From NCBI RefSeq assembly GCF_030812215.1, contig NZ_JAUSSG010000007.1, forward strand, positions 310,001-374,000: a stretch of DNA of 64,000 bases, written 5' to 3'. The notes under the pieces were generated by a model, which was not told where the DNA came from, did no database searches, and saw only the letters and a program-made list of their open reading frames with translations. Positions 42,784 through 52,664 of this stretch are shown here, in pieces; within the stretch, counting starts at the first letter, position 1; every line of letters begins with the position of its first letter. A program made the translations under genes and the position numbers. Origin of the DNA: Variovorax boronicumulans. GTDB lineage: Bacteria > Pseudomonadota > Gammaproteobacteria > Burkholderiales > Burkholderiaceae_C.

Positions 42784-43569
42784 TCAGTGTCCCGCTCCCT
42801 GTGCATCGGCCACAGAGGACCCGAGATACGCCTCCTGCACTCGCGCGTTAGCGCGAACGGCGGCAGGCGTGTCGAAGGCGATGACTTCGCCATACACCAC
42901 CACTGCGATCTTGTCGGCGAGGCCGAAGACCACGCCCATGTCGTGCTCCACCGTCAAGAGCGTCTTGCCGACCGTCACATGCTTGATGAGCGAGATGAAG
43001 TGCGATGTCTCCGTCTTGCTCATGCCGGCCGTGGGTTCGTCCAGCAGAATCACGCCCGCACCGCCCGCGATCGTCACGCCGATTTCCAGCGCGCGCTGCT
43101 CGGCATAGGTGAGGTTCACCGCATGCACGTCGCGCTTGCGCTCCAGGCCGATCTGCTTGATGAGCTCCTCGGTGCGTGCATTGGCGTCGTCCAGGTTCGA
43201 GAGAAAGCGCAAGAAGGTGTACTTGTAGCCCAGGCTCCACAGCACGCCGCAGCGCAGGTTCTCGAACACGCTCAGCTTGGGGAAGATGTTGGTGATCTGG
43301 AAGCTGCGCGAGAGGCCCAGCCGGTTGATCTCGTAGGGCTTCTTGCCGTCGATGCGCTCCCCGTTCAGCAGCACCTCGCCGCTCGTGGGCGCGAGGCGTC
43401 CGCTGATCAGGTTGAACAGCGTCGACTTGCCCGCTCCGTTCGGGCCGATGATGGCCACGCGTTCACCGGCGTTCACCGCCAGGTCCACGCCGCGGATGAT
43501 TTCGGTCTTGCCGAAATTCTTGCGCAGCGCCTTCAATTCCAATGCGTGTTTTCCGTGTTGCGCGCTCAT
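42784..43569 (-). CDS. livG: branched-chain amino acid-type ABC transporter ATP-binding protein LivG
   Basis: 261-residue ABC ATPase of the LivG type. Walker A GPNGAGKST is canonical, Walker B is GVILLDEPTAGMSK, and the switch His is in LLTVEHDMGVVFGLADKI. The C-loop reads LTYAEQRALEIG, so the usual LSGGQ is strongly altered; LivG proteins usually have LSYGxQRxLEI. SFQITNIFPKLSVFENL is the LivG Q-loop region. It forms the ATPase pair with LivF. Confidence 0.95.
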   Translation of the reverse strand: MSAQHGKHALELKALRKNFGKTEIIRGVDLAVNAGERVAIIGPNGAGKSTLFNLISGRLAPTSGEVLLNGERIDGKKPYEINRLGLSRSFQITNIFPKLSVFENLRCGVLWSLGYKYTFLRFLSNLDDANARTEELIKQIGLERKRDVHAVNLTYAEQRALEIGVTIAGGAGVILLDEPTAGMSKTETSHFISLIKHVTVGKTLLTVEHDMGVVFGLADKIAVVVYGEVIAFDTPAAVRANARVQEAYLGSSVADAQGAGH

Positions 43570-44877
43570 TTACGCCGCCTCCCGACGTTTGATTTCTGCT
43601 TCTATTTCTTCTTGCGCGTGACCCCAGACGCGCACGAAGCGGCGTCGCGCCACTTCAAGCGCACCCAAGCCAACGATCAGGATCACTGCCGCGCCGAGCC
43701 AGCTGCCGACACCCGCCGTGTTGAGTGCGACACCGAAGAAGTTCAGCGTCGGGCCCATCGCGGCGTTGAGCTGGATGTGATAGATCATCTCGATCAACGC
43801 AGCCGCGCCGACGACGACCGGCACCAGTGCCACGGCGAGCGCCAGGTACAGCCACCAGAAGCGGTTGAACTTGCCGAACTTGGCCACGCGCAGGTTCATC
43901 ATGATCAGGCTCGCGATGCCGCCCGGAGCGAACATCACCATGAACACGAACACCAGCCCGAAGTACAACTGCCAGGCCTTGGAGAGCTCCGACAGCAAGA
44001 TCGACGCGAACACCAGCAGTACCGCGCCGATGATCGGCCCGAAGAAGAACACCGCGCCACCCAGGAAGGTGAACAACAGGTAGCCGCCTGAGCGGATGGC
44101 GTTCAGGCTGTCGGCCGCATTCACGATCTCGAAGTTGATCGAGGCCAGCCCCCCGCCGATGCCGGCGAAGAAGCCCGCGATGATGAACGCGAAGTAGCGC
44201 ACGCGCTGCGTGTTGTAGCCGATGAATTCGACGCGCTCCGGGTTGTCGCGCACCGCATTCAGCATGCGGCCCAGCGGCGTGCCGGTGAAGGCATACATGA
44301 GCGCGGTGCAGACGAAGCAGTACGCCGCGATCAGGTAGTACACCTGGATCTGCGAGCCGAAGTTGAAGCCGAAGAAGGTCGGGCCGTACACGCGGTCGGT
44401 GGTGATGCCGCCCTCACCGCCGAAGAAGCTCGGGAACATCAGCGCCATCGAGGCCACCAGCTCGCCGATGCCCATGGTGATCATCGCGAAGGTGGTGCCC
44501 GACTTCTTGGTGGTCACGAAGCCCAGCAGGATCGCGAAGAACATCCCGGCCAGGCCGCCCACCAGCGGGATGAGCACCAGCGGAATCTGCATGCCGCCCT
44601 TGCTGCCCATGTTCATCGCGTGGATCGCCAGGAACGAGCCCAGGCCGACGTACACCGCATGGCCGAAGCTCAGCATGCCGCCCTGCCCCAGCAGGATGTT
44701 GTAGCTCAGGCAGATGATGATGAGGTAGCCCATCTGCGAGAGCATCGTGAGCGCCAGGCTGCTCTTGAACAGCAGCGGCGAAATGATCAGCACGACGGCG
44801 AAGAGCGTCCAGATCAGGTAGCGCCCGATGTTCCAGGGCTTGAAGCGGTAGTACTGCGTAGAAGTTGCTGTGGTCAT
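43570..44877 (-). CDS. livM: branched-chain amino acid-type ABC transporter permease LivM
   Basis: 435-residue inner-membrane permease with about ten hydrophobic segments and the family block NILLGQGGMLSFGHAVYVGLG. It also has TGTPLGRMLNAVRDNPERVE, the cytoplasmic coupling loop that contacts the ATPases. A C-terminal region (about 345-435) carries two more membrane segments and a charged tail, longer than in E. coli LivM. The ATG at 44877 gives MTTATSTQ. It abuts livG and follows livH by 4 bp. Confidence 0.94.
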   Translation of the reverse strand: MTTATSTQYYRFKPWNIGRYLIWTLFAVVLIISPLLFKSSLALTMLSQMGYLIIICLSYNILLGQGGMLSFGHAVYVGLGSFLAIHAMNMGSKGGMQIPLVLIPLVGGLAGMFFAILLGFVTTKKSGTTFAMITMGIGELVASMALMFPSFFGGEGGITTDRVYGPTFFGFNFGSQIQVYYLIAAYCFVCTALMYAFTGTPLGRMLNAVRDNPERVEFIGYNTQRVRYFAFIIAGFFAGIGGGLASINFEIVNAADSLNAIRSGGYLLFTFLGGAVFFFGPIIGAVLLVFASILLSELSKAWQLYFGLVFVFMVMFAPGGIASLIMMNLRVAKFGKFNRFWWLYLALAVALVPVVVGAAALIEMIYHIQLNAAMGPTLNFFGVALNTAGVGSWLGAAVILIVGLGALEVARRRFVRVWGHAQEEIEAEIKRREAA

Positions 44878-44881
44878 GGTG

Positions 44882-45835
44882 TCAGTCCTCCCGGGTTCCA
44901 AGAAGACCCTTGGGCCGGAAGATGAGGATCAGCACCAGGAACAGGTACGGCAGGATCGGCGCGACCTGCGAGATCGTGAGCTTGAGGAGCTCATAGCCGA
45001 AGGTCTGGTCGGTCACCGTCATGCCGATGGCGCGCAGGCCCGTGGCCAGCGACTGGTCCATGGCGACCGCGAAGGTCTGGATGATGCCGATCAGAAGCGA
45101 GGCGAGGAACGCGCCGGCCAGCGAGCCCATGCCGCCGACCACCACCACGACGAAGATGATCGAGCCGACCGAGGCCGCCATCGCGGGCTCGGTGACGTAG
45201 GTGTTGCCGCCGACCACGCCCGCAAGACCTGCGAGCGCGGCGCCGCCGCCGAACACCAGCATGAACACGCGCGGCACGTTGTGGCCCAGCGCCTCGACCA
45301 TGTCGGGGTGCTTCAGAGCCGCCTGGATCACCAGGCCGATGCGCGTGCGCGTGAGCAGCAGCCACACCGAGATGAGCATCAGCACCGCCACCAGCATGAT
45401 GAAGGAGCGCGACTTCGGGAACTGCGTGCCATAGAGCGAGAACAGCGGCCCCTGCAGCTGCGTCGGCAGGCCATAGGGCACTGTGGAGCGGCCCCAGGCC
45501 AGCTGCACCAGTTCGAGGATGAGGTACGAGAGGCCGAAGGTCACCAGCAGCTCGGGCACATGGCCGAACTTGTGGACCCGGCGCAGGCTGTAGCGCTCGA
45601 ACGCGGCACCCAGCAGGCCCACCAGCAGCGGCGCGATGAACAGCGCCGGCCAGAAGCCGATGATGTTCGACAGCGTGTACGCAATGTAGGCGCCGAGCAT
45701 GTAGAAGCTGGCGTGCGCGAAGTTGAGCACGCCCATCATGCTGAAGATCAGCGTAAGGCCAGAGCTCAGCATGAACAACAGCAGGCCGTAGCTGACGCCG
45801 TTGAGCAGCGAGATGACGAAGAATTCGACGTTCAT
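44882..45835 (-). CDS. livH: branched-chain amino acid-type ABC transporter permease LivH
   Basis: 317-residue permease with about eight membrane segments. LNGVSYGLLLFMLSSGLTLI and MGVLNFAHASFYMLGAYIAY at the N-terminus and GNTYVTEPAMAASVGSIIFV are family hallmarks. Partner of LivM. Read from the minus strand after livK1, but a hairpin followed by a T-tract lies between livK1 and livH. Confidence 0.95.
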   Translation of the reverse strand: MNVEFFVISLLNGVSYGLLLFMLSSGLTLIFSMMGVLNFAHASFYMLGAYIAYTLSNIIGFWPALFIAPLLVGLLGAAFERYSLRRVHKFGHVPELLVTFGLSYLILELVQLAWGRSTVPYGLPTQLQGPLFSLYGTQFPKSRSFIMLVAVLMLISVWLLLTRTRIGLVIQAALKHPDMVEALGHNVPRVFMLVFGGGAALAGLAGVVGGNTYVTEPAMAASVGSIIFVVVVVGGMGSLAGAFLASLLIGIIQTFAVAMDQSLATGLRAIGMTVTDQTFGYELLKLTISQVAPILPYLFLVLILIFRPKGLLGTRED

Positions 45836-45851
45836 CGGTCTTTCGGATGCG

Positions 45852-45889
45852 TGAAAAAGAAAGAGGCCCGAATGTTGAAGTCGGGCCTC
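45852..45889 (-). terminator. terminator-like hairpin between livK1 and livH
   Basis: GAGGCCCGA (45863-45871) pairs with TCGGGCCTC (45881-45889), a 9-bp stem with a 9-base loop. On the minus strand it is followed by TTTCTTTTTC. The position after the livK1 stop and 16 bases before the livH ATG fits an attenuator that keeps binding-protein mRNA more abundant than permease mRNA. Confidence 0.8.
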
Positions 45890-45898
45890 GTCCGGTCA

Positions 45899-46018
45899 CA
45901 AGGTGTGAATAAACCTACTGCGCGCCCCGATCTCGCCCCTGCGGTCCTCACCGTACGGCGTACGGCTCCGGTCCTCGGCGCAAGCTCGGAACGCTCGTTG
46001 CGGTTTCTTCACACCTTG
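45899..46018. repeat. long-range 11-bp inverted repeat downstream of livK1
   Basis: CAAGGTGTGAA (45899-45909) and its perfect inverse TTCACACCTTG (46008-46018) enclose 98 bases. The enclosed stretch includes CCGTACGGCGTACGG and other short G/C repeats. Nothing coding is supported inside. It could be a folded 3' end of the livK1 mRNA or the remnant of a small mobile intergenic element. Confidence 0.7.
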
Positions 46019-46034
46019 TCGGCGATGGCGGCGG

Positions 46035-47279
46035 TCAGGAAGCCGCGGCGCCGGGTCGCTTCATCTGGCACGTGGTGGGCGTGCTCGAAACGTAGGCCTC
46101 GTAGTACTTCACCGGTGCCAGCGTGTAGCCGGTGTTCTCCGGGCTGTACGGGTTCTTGGCGTCGGCCTTCTGCCAGCGCGTGATCCACAGGCCCTGCTGC
46201 AGCTGGTGGTCGGCCTTGCGCATCTCGACGTCGCCGTTGAAGCTCTTGAACTTCATGCCTTCCATCGCGGCCGCGACCTTCACCGGCTCGGTCGATTTGG
46301 TGCGCACGAAGGCCTCGCTCAGCATCGCGTACACCGTGTAGATGTCGGTGGTGTACATGTCGTCGTTGAAGCGCTTCTTGAACTCGCCCATCAGCGGCTG
46401 CACCGGGCCCGGCGCGTTGTAGTGGCTGTAGCCCACCTGGTAGACCTTGCCGTCCGAGGCCGCGCCCATGGCGGTCGGCGTGCCGTTGGTCACGGCGTAG
46501 TAGGTGTAGAACTTGACGTTCAGGCCCGCGTCGTTGGCCGACTTGATGAGCAGCGCCAGGTCGGAGCCCCAGTTGCCGGTAATGACCGTGTCGGCGCCCG
46601 AAGCCTTGATCTTGGCGATGTACGGTGCAAAGTCGCGCACCTGGGCCAGCGGATGCAGGTCGTCGCCGACGACTTCGACGTCGGGGCGCTTGGACTTGAG
46701 GTTTTCCTTGGCGAACTTCGAGACCTGCTGGCCGTGCGAGTAGTTCTGGTTGATGAGGTAGACCTTCTTGATCTCGGGCTGGTCCTTCATGAAGGTGGTC
46801 AGCGCCTCCATCTTCATCGAGGTGTCGGCATCCAGGCGGAAGTGCCAGTAGCTGCACTTGCTGTTGGTGAGGTCGGGGTCGACGGCTGCGTAGTTGATGT
46901 AGAGCACTTCCTTGCCCGGGTTGCGGGCGTTGTGCTTCTCGAGCGCATCGATGATGGCGAGCGCGGGGCCCGAGCCGTTGCCCTGCACCACGTAGCGTGC
47001 GCCCTGATCCATGGCCGAGCGCAGCGCGGCGGTGGTTTCCTGGGGGCTCAGCTTGTTGTCGATGCCGATGACTTCGAACTTCACGCCGGCCACGTTCTTC
47101 TTGTTGAATTCTTCGGCCAGAAACTGGAAGGTCTTGAGCTGGTTCGTGCCCACCGCGGCCATGAGGCCCGAGAGCGGGTCGAGCCATGCGATCTTGACGG
47201 TTTCACCCTTCTGGGCCAGAGCACCGGTGGCACTCGCGGCAAGGATGGCTGCGGTAGCGATTTTCAGAGCGAACTTCAC
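46035..47279 (-). CDS. ABC transporter periplasmic substrate-binding protein, LivK-type (copy 1)
   Basis: 414-residue periplasmic binding protein (type I fold). Signal peptide ends near TGALAQ, then GETVKIAWLDPLSGLMAAVG, the family start. YLINQNYSHGQQVSKFAKEN and PTAMGAASDGKVYQVGYSHY are in the ligand-cleft regions. It is clearly paralogous to the next gene upstream (47482-48711), with long identical stretches such as SKCSYWHFRLDADTSMKMEA. The ligand is not certain; the family takes amino acids, amides, aromatic acids and acyl compounds. The C-terminal ten residues (RPGAAAS) differ from copy 2. Confidence 0.93.
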   Translation of the reverse strand: MKFALKIATAAILAASATGALAQKGETVKIAWLDPLSGLMAAVGTNQLKTFQFLAEEFNKKNVAGVKFEVIGIDNKLSPQETTAALRSAMDQGARYVVQGNGSGPALAIIDALEKHNARNPGKEVLYINYAAVDPDLTNSKCSYWHFRLDADTSMKMEALTTFMKDQPEIKKVYLINQNYSHGQQVSKFAKENLKSKRPDVEVVGDDLHPLAQVRDFAPYIAKIKASGADTVITGNWGSDLALLIKSANDAGLNVKFYTYYAVTNGTPTAMGAASDGKVYQVGYSHYNAPGPVQPLMGEFKKRFNDDMYTTDIYTVYAMLSEAFVRTKSTEPVKVAAAMEGMKFKSFNGDVEMRKADHQLQQGLWITRWQKADAKNPYSPENTGYTLAPVKYYEAYVSSTPTTCQMKRPGAAAS

Positions 47280-47391
47280 GATCTATATCTCCTGGTCAAA
47301 CCGAATCAAAAAGCCTTGCACGAGCGTACAAGCGTTCACAGCCCCTCCCCTCAGGGAATGCCCGTAAGGGGGTGGCCGCGAAGGCCCGTTT

Positions 47392-47409
47392 CTATCGCGC
47401 AGGCGACAG
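47392..47409. promoter_or_regulatory. near-palindromic site upstream of livK copy 1
   Basis: CTATCGC-N4-GCGACAG (plus strand), 113-130 bases before the livK1 start codon. The same arms with the same spacer length occur 110-127 bases before livK2. One mismatch between the arms. Likely an operator or promoter element carried along in the duplication. Confidence 0.5.
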
Positions 47410-47481
47410 CGCATTTCTCCAATTTCTACCCATCGGTAGGTCATTGCTACCAACGAGTAGGAAATGCGTTCACAAAGACGC

Positions 47482-48711
47482 CTAGGGGCGCTTCATCTGG
47501 CAGGTCGTGGGCGTGCTCGCCACATACGACTCGTAGTACTTCACGGGGACGTTGGTGTAGCCGGTGTTCTCGGCGTCGTAGGGGTACTTGGCGCTCGCCT
47601 TCTCCCAGCGCGAGATATAGAGGCCCTGCTGCAACTGGTGGTCGGCCTTGCGCATCTCGACCTCGCCGTTGAAGCTCTTGATCTTCATGCCCTCCAGCGC
47701 GGCCGCCACCTTGACCGGATCGGTCGACTTGGTCTGAACAAACGCGGCATCGAGCAATGCGAATGTGTGATAGATCGACGACTGCGTCAGGTCGTCGTTC
47801 ATCTTCTTCTTGTAGCCGGCGAGGAGCTTCTGAATCTCGCCGCCCATGTTGTAGTGTGCGTAGGCCACGGTGTAGACCTTGCCCGCCGAGGTGGCGCCCA
47901 TGGCCGTCGGCGTGCCGGCGCCCGGCGCGTAGTACGTCAGGAACTTGACGTCCAGCCCCGAGTCGTTCGCCGCCTTGATGAGCAGCGACAGGTCGGAGCC
48001 CCAGTTGCCGGTAATGACCGTGTCGGCGCCGGAGGCCTTGATCTTGGCGATGTAGGGCGAGAAGTCGCGCACCTGCGCGAGCGGATGCAGGTCGTCGCCC
48101 ACGATCTGGATGTCGGGGCGCTTGACCTTCAGGTCTTCCTTGGCGTACTTGGACACCTGCACGCCGTGCGCGTAGTTCTGCCCGAGGATGTAGACCTTTT
48201 TGATGTCGGGCTGGTCCTTCATCCAGGTGGTCAGCGCCTCCATCTTCATGGAGGTGTCGGCATCGAGGCGAAAGTGCCAGTAGCTGCACTTGCTGTTGGT
48301 GAGGTCGGGGTCGACCGCCGCGTAGTTCAGGTACAGCAGTTCCTTGCCGGGATTGCGCGCGTTGTTCTTCTCGATGGCATCGATGATCGCCAGCGCCGGG
48401 CCCGAGCCGTTGCCCTGGGTGATGTAGCGCGCGCCCTGGTCCTGCGCCGAGCGCAGCGCGGCGGTGGTCTCCTGCGGGCTCAGCTTGTTGTCGATGGCGA
48501 TGATCTCGAACTTCACACCCGACGCGTTCTTCTTGTTGAACTCCTCGGCCAGGAACTGCGTGGTCTTGAGCTGGTTCGTGCCCACCGCGGCCATGAGGCC
48601 CGACAGCGGATCGAGCCAGGCGATCTTGACCGTTTCGCCCTTCTGGGCGAAGGCGGCGGTCACGCTCACCAACATGGCACAGGCAGCGACTGACTTGAGA
48701 GCAAATTGCAT
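47482..48711 (-). CDS. ABC transporter periplasmic substrate-binding protein, LivK-type (copy 2)
   Basis: 409-residue periplasmic binding protein, paralogue of the gene at 46035. Signal peptide ends near TAAFAQ and is followed by GETVKIAWLDPLSGLMAAVG, identical to copy 1. The differences cluster in the second half (for example YYAPGAGTPTAMGATSAGKV against YYAVTNGTPTAMGAASDGKV), where ligand contacts lie, so the two may bind different ligands and share LivFGMH. It has its own upstream region and is preceded by a copy of the dispersed repeat. Confidence 0.93.
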   Translation of the reverse strand: MQFALKSVAACAMLVSVTAAFAQKGETVKIAWLDPLSGLMAAVGTNQLKTTQFLAEEFNKKNASGVKFEIIAIDNKLSPQETTAALRSAQDQGARYITQGNGSGPALAIIDAIEKNNARNPGKELLYLNYAAVDPDLTNSKCSYWHFRLDADTSMKMEALTTWMKDQPDIKKVYILGQNYAHGVQVSKYAKEDLKVKRPDIQIVGDDLHPLAQVRDFSPYIAKIKASGADTVITGNWGSDLSLLIKAANDSGLDVKFLTYYAPGAGTPTAMGATSAGKVYTVAYAHYNMGGEIQKLLAGYKKKMNDDLTQSSIYHTFALLDAAFVQTKSTDPVKVAAALEGMKIKSFNGEVEMRKADHQLQQGLYISRWEKASAKYPYDAENTGYTNVPVKYYESYVASTPTTCQMKRP

Positions 48712-48820
48712 GAAGAGTCTCCTGGATGAAAGGCGGTATGAGGCGGAATGCCAGCGTACAAGTGCCCCTTTTTTCTACGCACAGGGATTGCCCGGAAGGA
48801 AGGCCGCCGAAGCGGCCTTG

Positions 48821-48838
48821 CTATCGCATGCGCGACAG
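48821..48838. promoter_or_regulatory. near-palindromic site upstream of livK copy 2
   Basis: CTATCGC-ATGC-GCGACAG, the counterpart of the site at 47392-47409. The sequence between this site and the gene also keeps traces of similarity to copy 1 (CAGGGAxTGCCCGxAAGG). A hairpin AAGGCCGC-CGAA-GCGGCCTT at 48800-48819 lies beside it. Confidence 0.5.
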
Positions 48839-48872
48839 TGCGGGGCAAGTCACCTGCAGGGTCTCTTCGCGA

Positions 48873-48962
48873 AACACCGCGGAACCGGCTTTGCCGGGCC
48901 GCAGGTGTTGCCCCCGGTAGGGGGTTGGAGAAGCGACACGAAGTGCGCGAAGCCTGGGGGCG
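48873..48962 (-). repeat. dispersed intergenic repeat, copy D
   Basis: The longest and cleanest copy: ACACCGCGGAACCGG at one end and AGCCTGGGGG at the other, with the three hairpins between. On the minus strand it begins 4 bases after the stop codon of the acyl-CoA ligase at 48967. Confidence 0.9.
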
Positions 48963-48966
48963 AGCT

Positions 48967-50610
<1,644 letters not shown>

Positions 50611-50648
50611 CTACAGGCTCCTTCTTTCAACAAAATTCAATGGTTTCT

Positions 50649-50709
50649 CGGACTGCGGTCATTCACGCAATTTATGTGCGTTCGCACAATGACAGAAACC
50701 CGCAGTCCG
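50649..50709. promoter_or_regulatory. nested inverted repeats upstream of the acyl-CoA ligase gene
   Basis: The 61 bases are built of nested palindromes: CGGACTGCGG (50649-50658) pairs with CCGCAGTCCG (50700-50709), TCATT (50659-50663) with AATGA (50688-50692), and TGTGCG (50675-50680) with CGCACA (50683-50688). The central TGTGCG-TT-CGCACA has the form of a TetR/FadR-type operator. On the minus strand a TAAATT that could serve as -10 lies next to it. The outer arms could also form an mRNA hairpin at the end of the esterase transcript. Confidence 0.55.
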
Positions 50710-50763
50710 CGGACGCCGATCTGTCGTCCGGACGACAGCCGGCGCCGCTGGAGCATGCTGCGT

Positions 50764-52527
50764 TCAGGGCGCGCTGTTCTGCAGCTGCGTCTTGCTGGCG
50801 TCGAGCACGATCTTGCGCGGCCAGTTGGGCCAGGTCACGCCCAGGCCCGAATGGTTCGGGTCGCCGGTGCGCGCGAACGCCGAGAGGCTGCCCACCATCG
50901 CATCCGACAGCGCCTCGCGTCCCGGCCGGTTCGCCTCGCCGAACGAGAAAGAGAAGATGCCGGTGCCGAAGTTGTGGAACATGAACGCCGTGTCCAGCCC
51001 GTGCGTGGCGCCATAGACGGTGTTGAACGGCGCCACCTGCTGGCTCCAGTCGAAGCGGTAGTACCAGGTCTTGGTCGGCATGTACTTGGCCACCGAGTCG
51101 ATCTGGGGCGGGAGGATGTTGAGGAAGATCGCGTTGGTGAGCGTGTCCGTCCATGCCTTCCAGCCGGTCAGCGGCTTGTCTACCGGAAGGTAGGCCGGCT
51201 TGATCAGGTCCGCCTCGGTGATCGTCACGGGCGCATCGGGGTTGAAGTTGTATTGCAGGCCGAAGCGCTCGTAGTCGGTGGGCTTGAAGCCTCCGAAAAG
51301 CGTGCCTTCGTCGCGCGTGTTGCCGATCAGCATGGGCATCTTGTTGAATCGGCCGGCAGCGACCTCGGCGACCGAGTTCACCGGCAGGATGGTGCCGTCC
51401 TCGATCGGTGCGGGCGCGTTGCCCAGCTGCGGGTTCGCGAGCACGATGGTCAGCAGCTTGTCCGCCGGCAGGCCGCGCAGATAGGCCGCGACCTGTGCAT
51501 CGGTCTGCGAGCCCACCCAGGCGTTGGCCGAGGCGGTGTCGGTGGCCTTGCCGTCGGCGATGGCGATCGCGTTGAGCAGCGCCTTCGAATAGGTCTGCGC
51601 GGTGGCCCGCGGGGCGAAGGCGATCCCGCCGCTCAGCGGCGCCGCCTTGTGCAGCAAGCCGGCCGATGCGCTCGAGACGACCAGCCCCCAGATGTTGACC
51701 GCGCCCGCCGACTGCCCCATCACCGTGACATTGCCCGCGTCGCCGCCAAAGGCGCCGATGTTGGCCTGGATGAACTTCAGCGCCTGCATCTGGTCGAGCA
51801 GCGCGAAGTTGCCCGAGTCGCTCTTCGCTTCGCCGCTCTTCAACTGCGGCAGGTCGAGCCAGCCGAGCACGCCCACGCGGTAGTTGATCGTCACGACGAC
51901 CGCATTGCCGCGCTTGGCGAGCTGGGCACCGTCATAGCCCGGATCGGCCGTGTAGCCAGAGATATTGCTGCCCCCGTAGATATAGACGATCACCGGCAGC
52001 TTGGCGGTGTCGCCGCTCGGGCGCCAGATGTTGAGCGTCAGGCAGTCCTCATCGCCCACCGGCTTGCCGAAGCCTTCGCGCACGGCCAGGCCGAAGGGGG
52101 CGTCGTTGGGCGCGGGGCTGAAATAGCGTCCGCCCTGGGCGCAGCCATGGCCGAACTTGTTTGCGGCGCGCACGCCCTCCCACGGCTTCGGATCGGCGGG
52201 CGGCGTCCAGCGCAGGGCGCCGACGGGCGGTTGAGCGAACGGAACACCCTTCCAGGCATACGTACCGGTGGCGGCGCTGTCGTCCACGCCCTCGATCTTG
52301 CCGGCGGTGGTCTGGCGCACCATGGGGCCGTCGGCCGCCGGAGGCGGCGCGGCCGGTGGACCCACGGGAACGATCGGCATGAAGGAAAAACCGGAATCCG
52401 AACCGCCGCCGCAGGCCGAGAGCGCGACGCAGGCCGCGACCGCCATGGCGCGCGCCACCGCTCCCGGCGGCCGGGTTGCATGCTGGTTTTCCGTTGTCTC
52501 TGCTGTATTCATCTTGTTTGTCTCCAC
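50764..52527 (-). CDS. lipoprotein type-B carboxylesterase
   Basis: 587-residue alpha/beta hydrolase of the carboxylesterase/cholinesterase family. An N-terminal signal with lipobox ALSACG suggests a membrane-anchored lipoprotein. Family motifs: YAWKGVPFAQPPVGALRW, EDCLTLNIWRP, oxyanion-hole VYIYGGSN, and nucleophile elbow VMGQSAGAVN (Ser in GxSxG, here GQSAG). A later His is in the GATHGLDTAFMF region. It could release an acid from an ester outside the membrane for uptake and CoA activation by the following genes. The start may also be at 52512 (MNTAET). Confidence 0.92.
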   Translation of the reverse strand: METNKMNTAETTENQHATRPPGAVARAMAVAACVALSACGGGSDSGFSFMPIVPVGPPAAPPPAADGPMVRQTTAGKIEGVDDSAATGTYAWKGVPFAQPPVGALRWTPPADPKPWEGVRAANKFGHGCAQGGRYFSPAPNDAPFGLAVREGFGKPVGDEDCLTLNIWRPSGDTAKLPVIVYIYGGSNISGYTADPGYDGAQLAKRGNAVVVTINYRVGVLGWLDLPQLKSGEAKSDSGNFALLDQMQALKFIQANIGAFGGDAGNVTVMGQSAGAVNIWGLVVSSASAGLLHKAAPLSGGIAFAPRATAQTYSKALLNAIAIADGKATDTASANAWVGSQTDAQVAAYLRGLPADKLLTIVLANPQLGNAPAPIEDGTILPVNSVAEVAAGRFNKMPMLIGNTRDEGTLFGGFKPTDYERFGLQYNFNPDAPVTITEADLIKPAYLPVDKPLTGWKAWTDTLTNAIFLNILPPQIDSVAKYMPTKTWYYRFDWSQQVAPFNTVYGATHGLDTAFMFHNFGTGIFSFSFGEANRPGREALSDAMVGSLSAFARTGDPNHSGLGVTWPNWPRKIVLDASKTQLQNSAP

Positions 52528-52664
52528 ACCGGGTTAATCGGAATTCCTGCGCCGGTGTCCGGCGGCCATACTCCGGCCGACCGGACCCGCCAGAAAATTC
52601 TAGGAACGGACCGCGTTTCCCCCGCTATCGCAAGCGAGCCAATTCAATGACTTCAGGAGCCTCC

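Noticed and set aside
48800..48819. Hairpin AAGGCCGC-CGAA-GCGGCCTT as a terminator
   Set aside because: No T-run follows on either strand; it is more likely part of the livK2 leader or upstream region.
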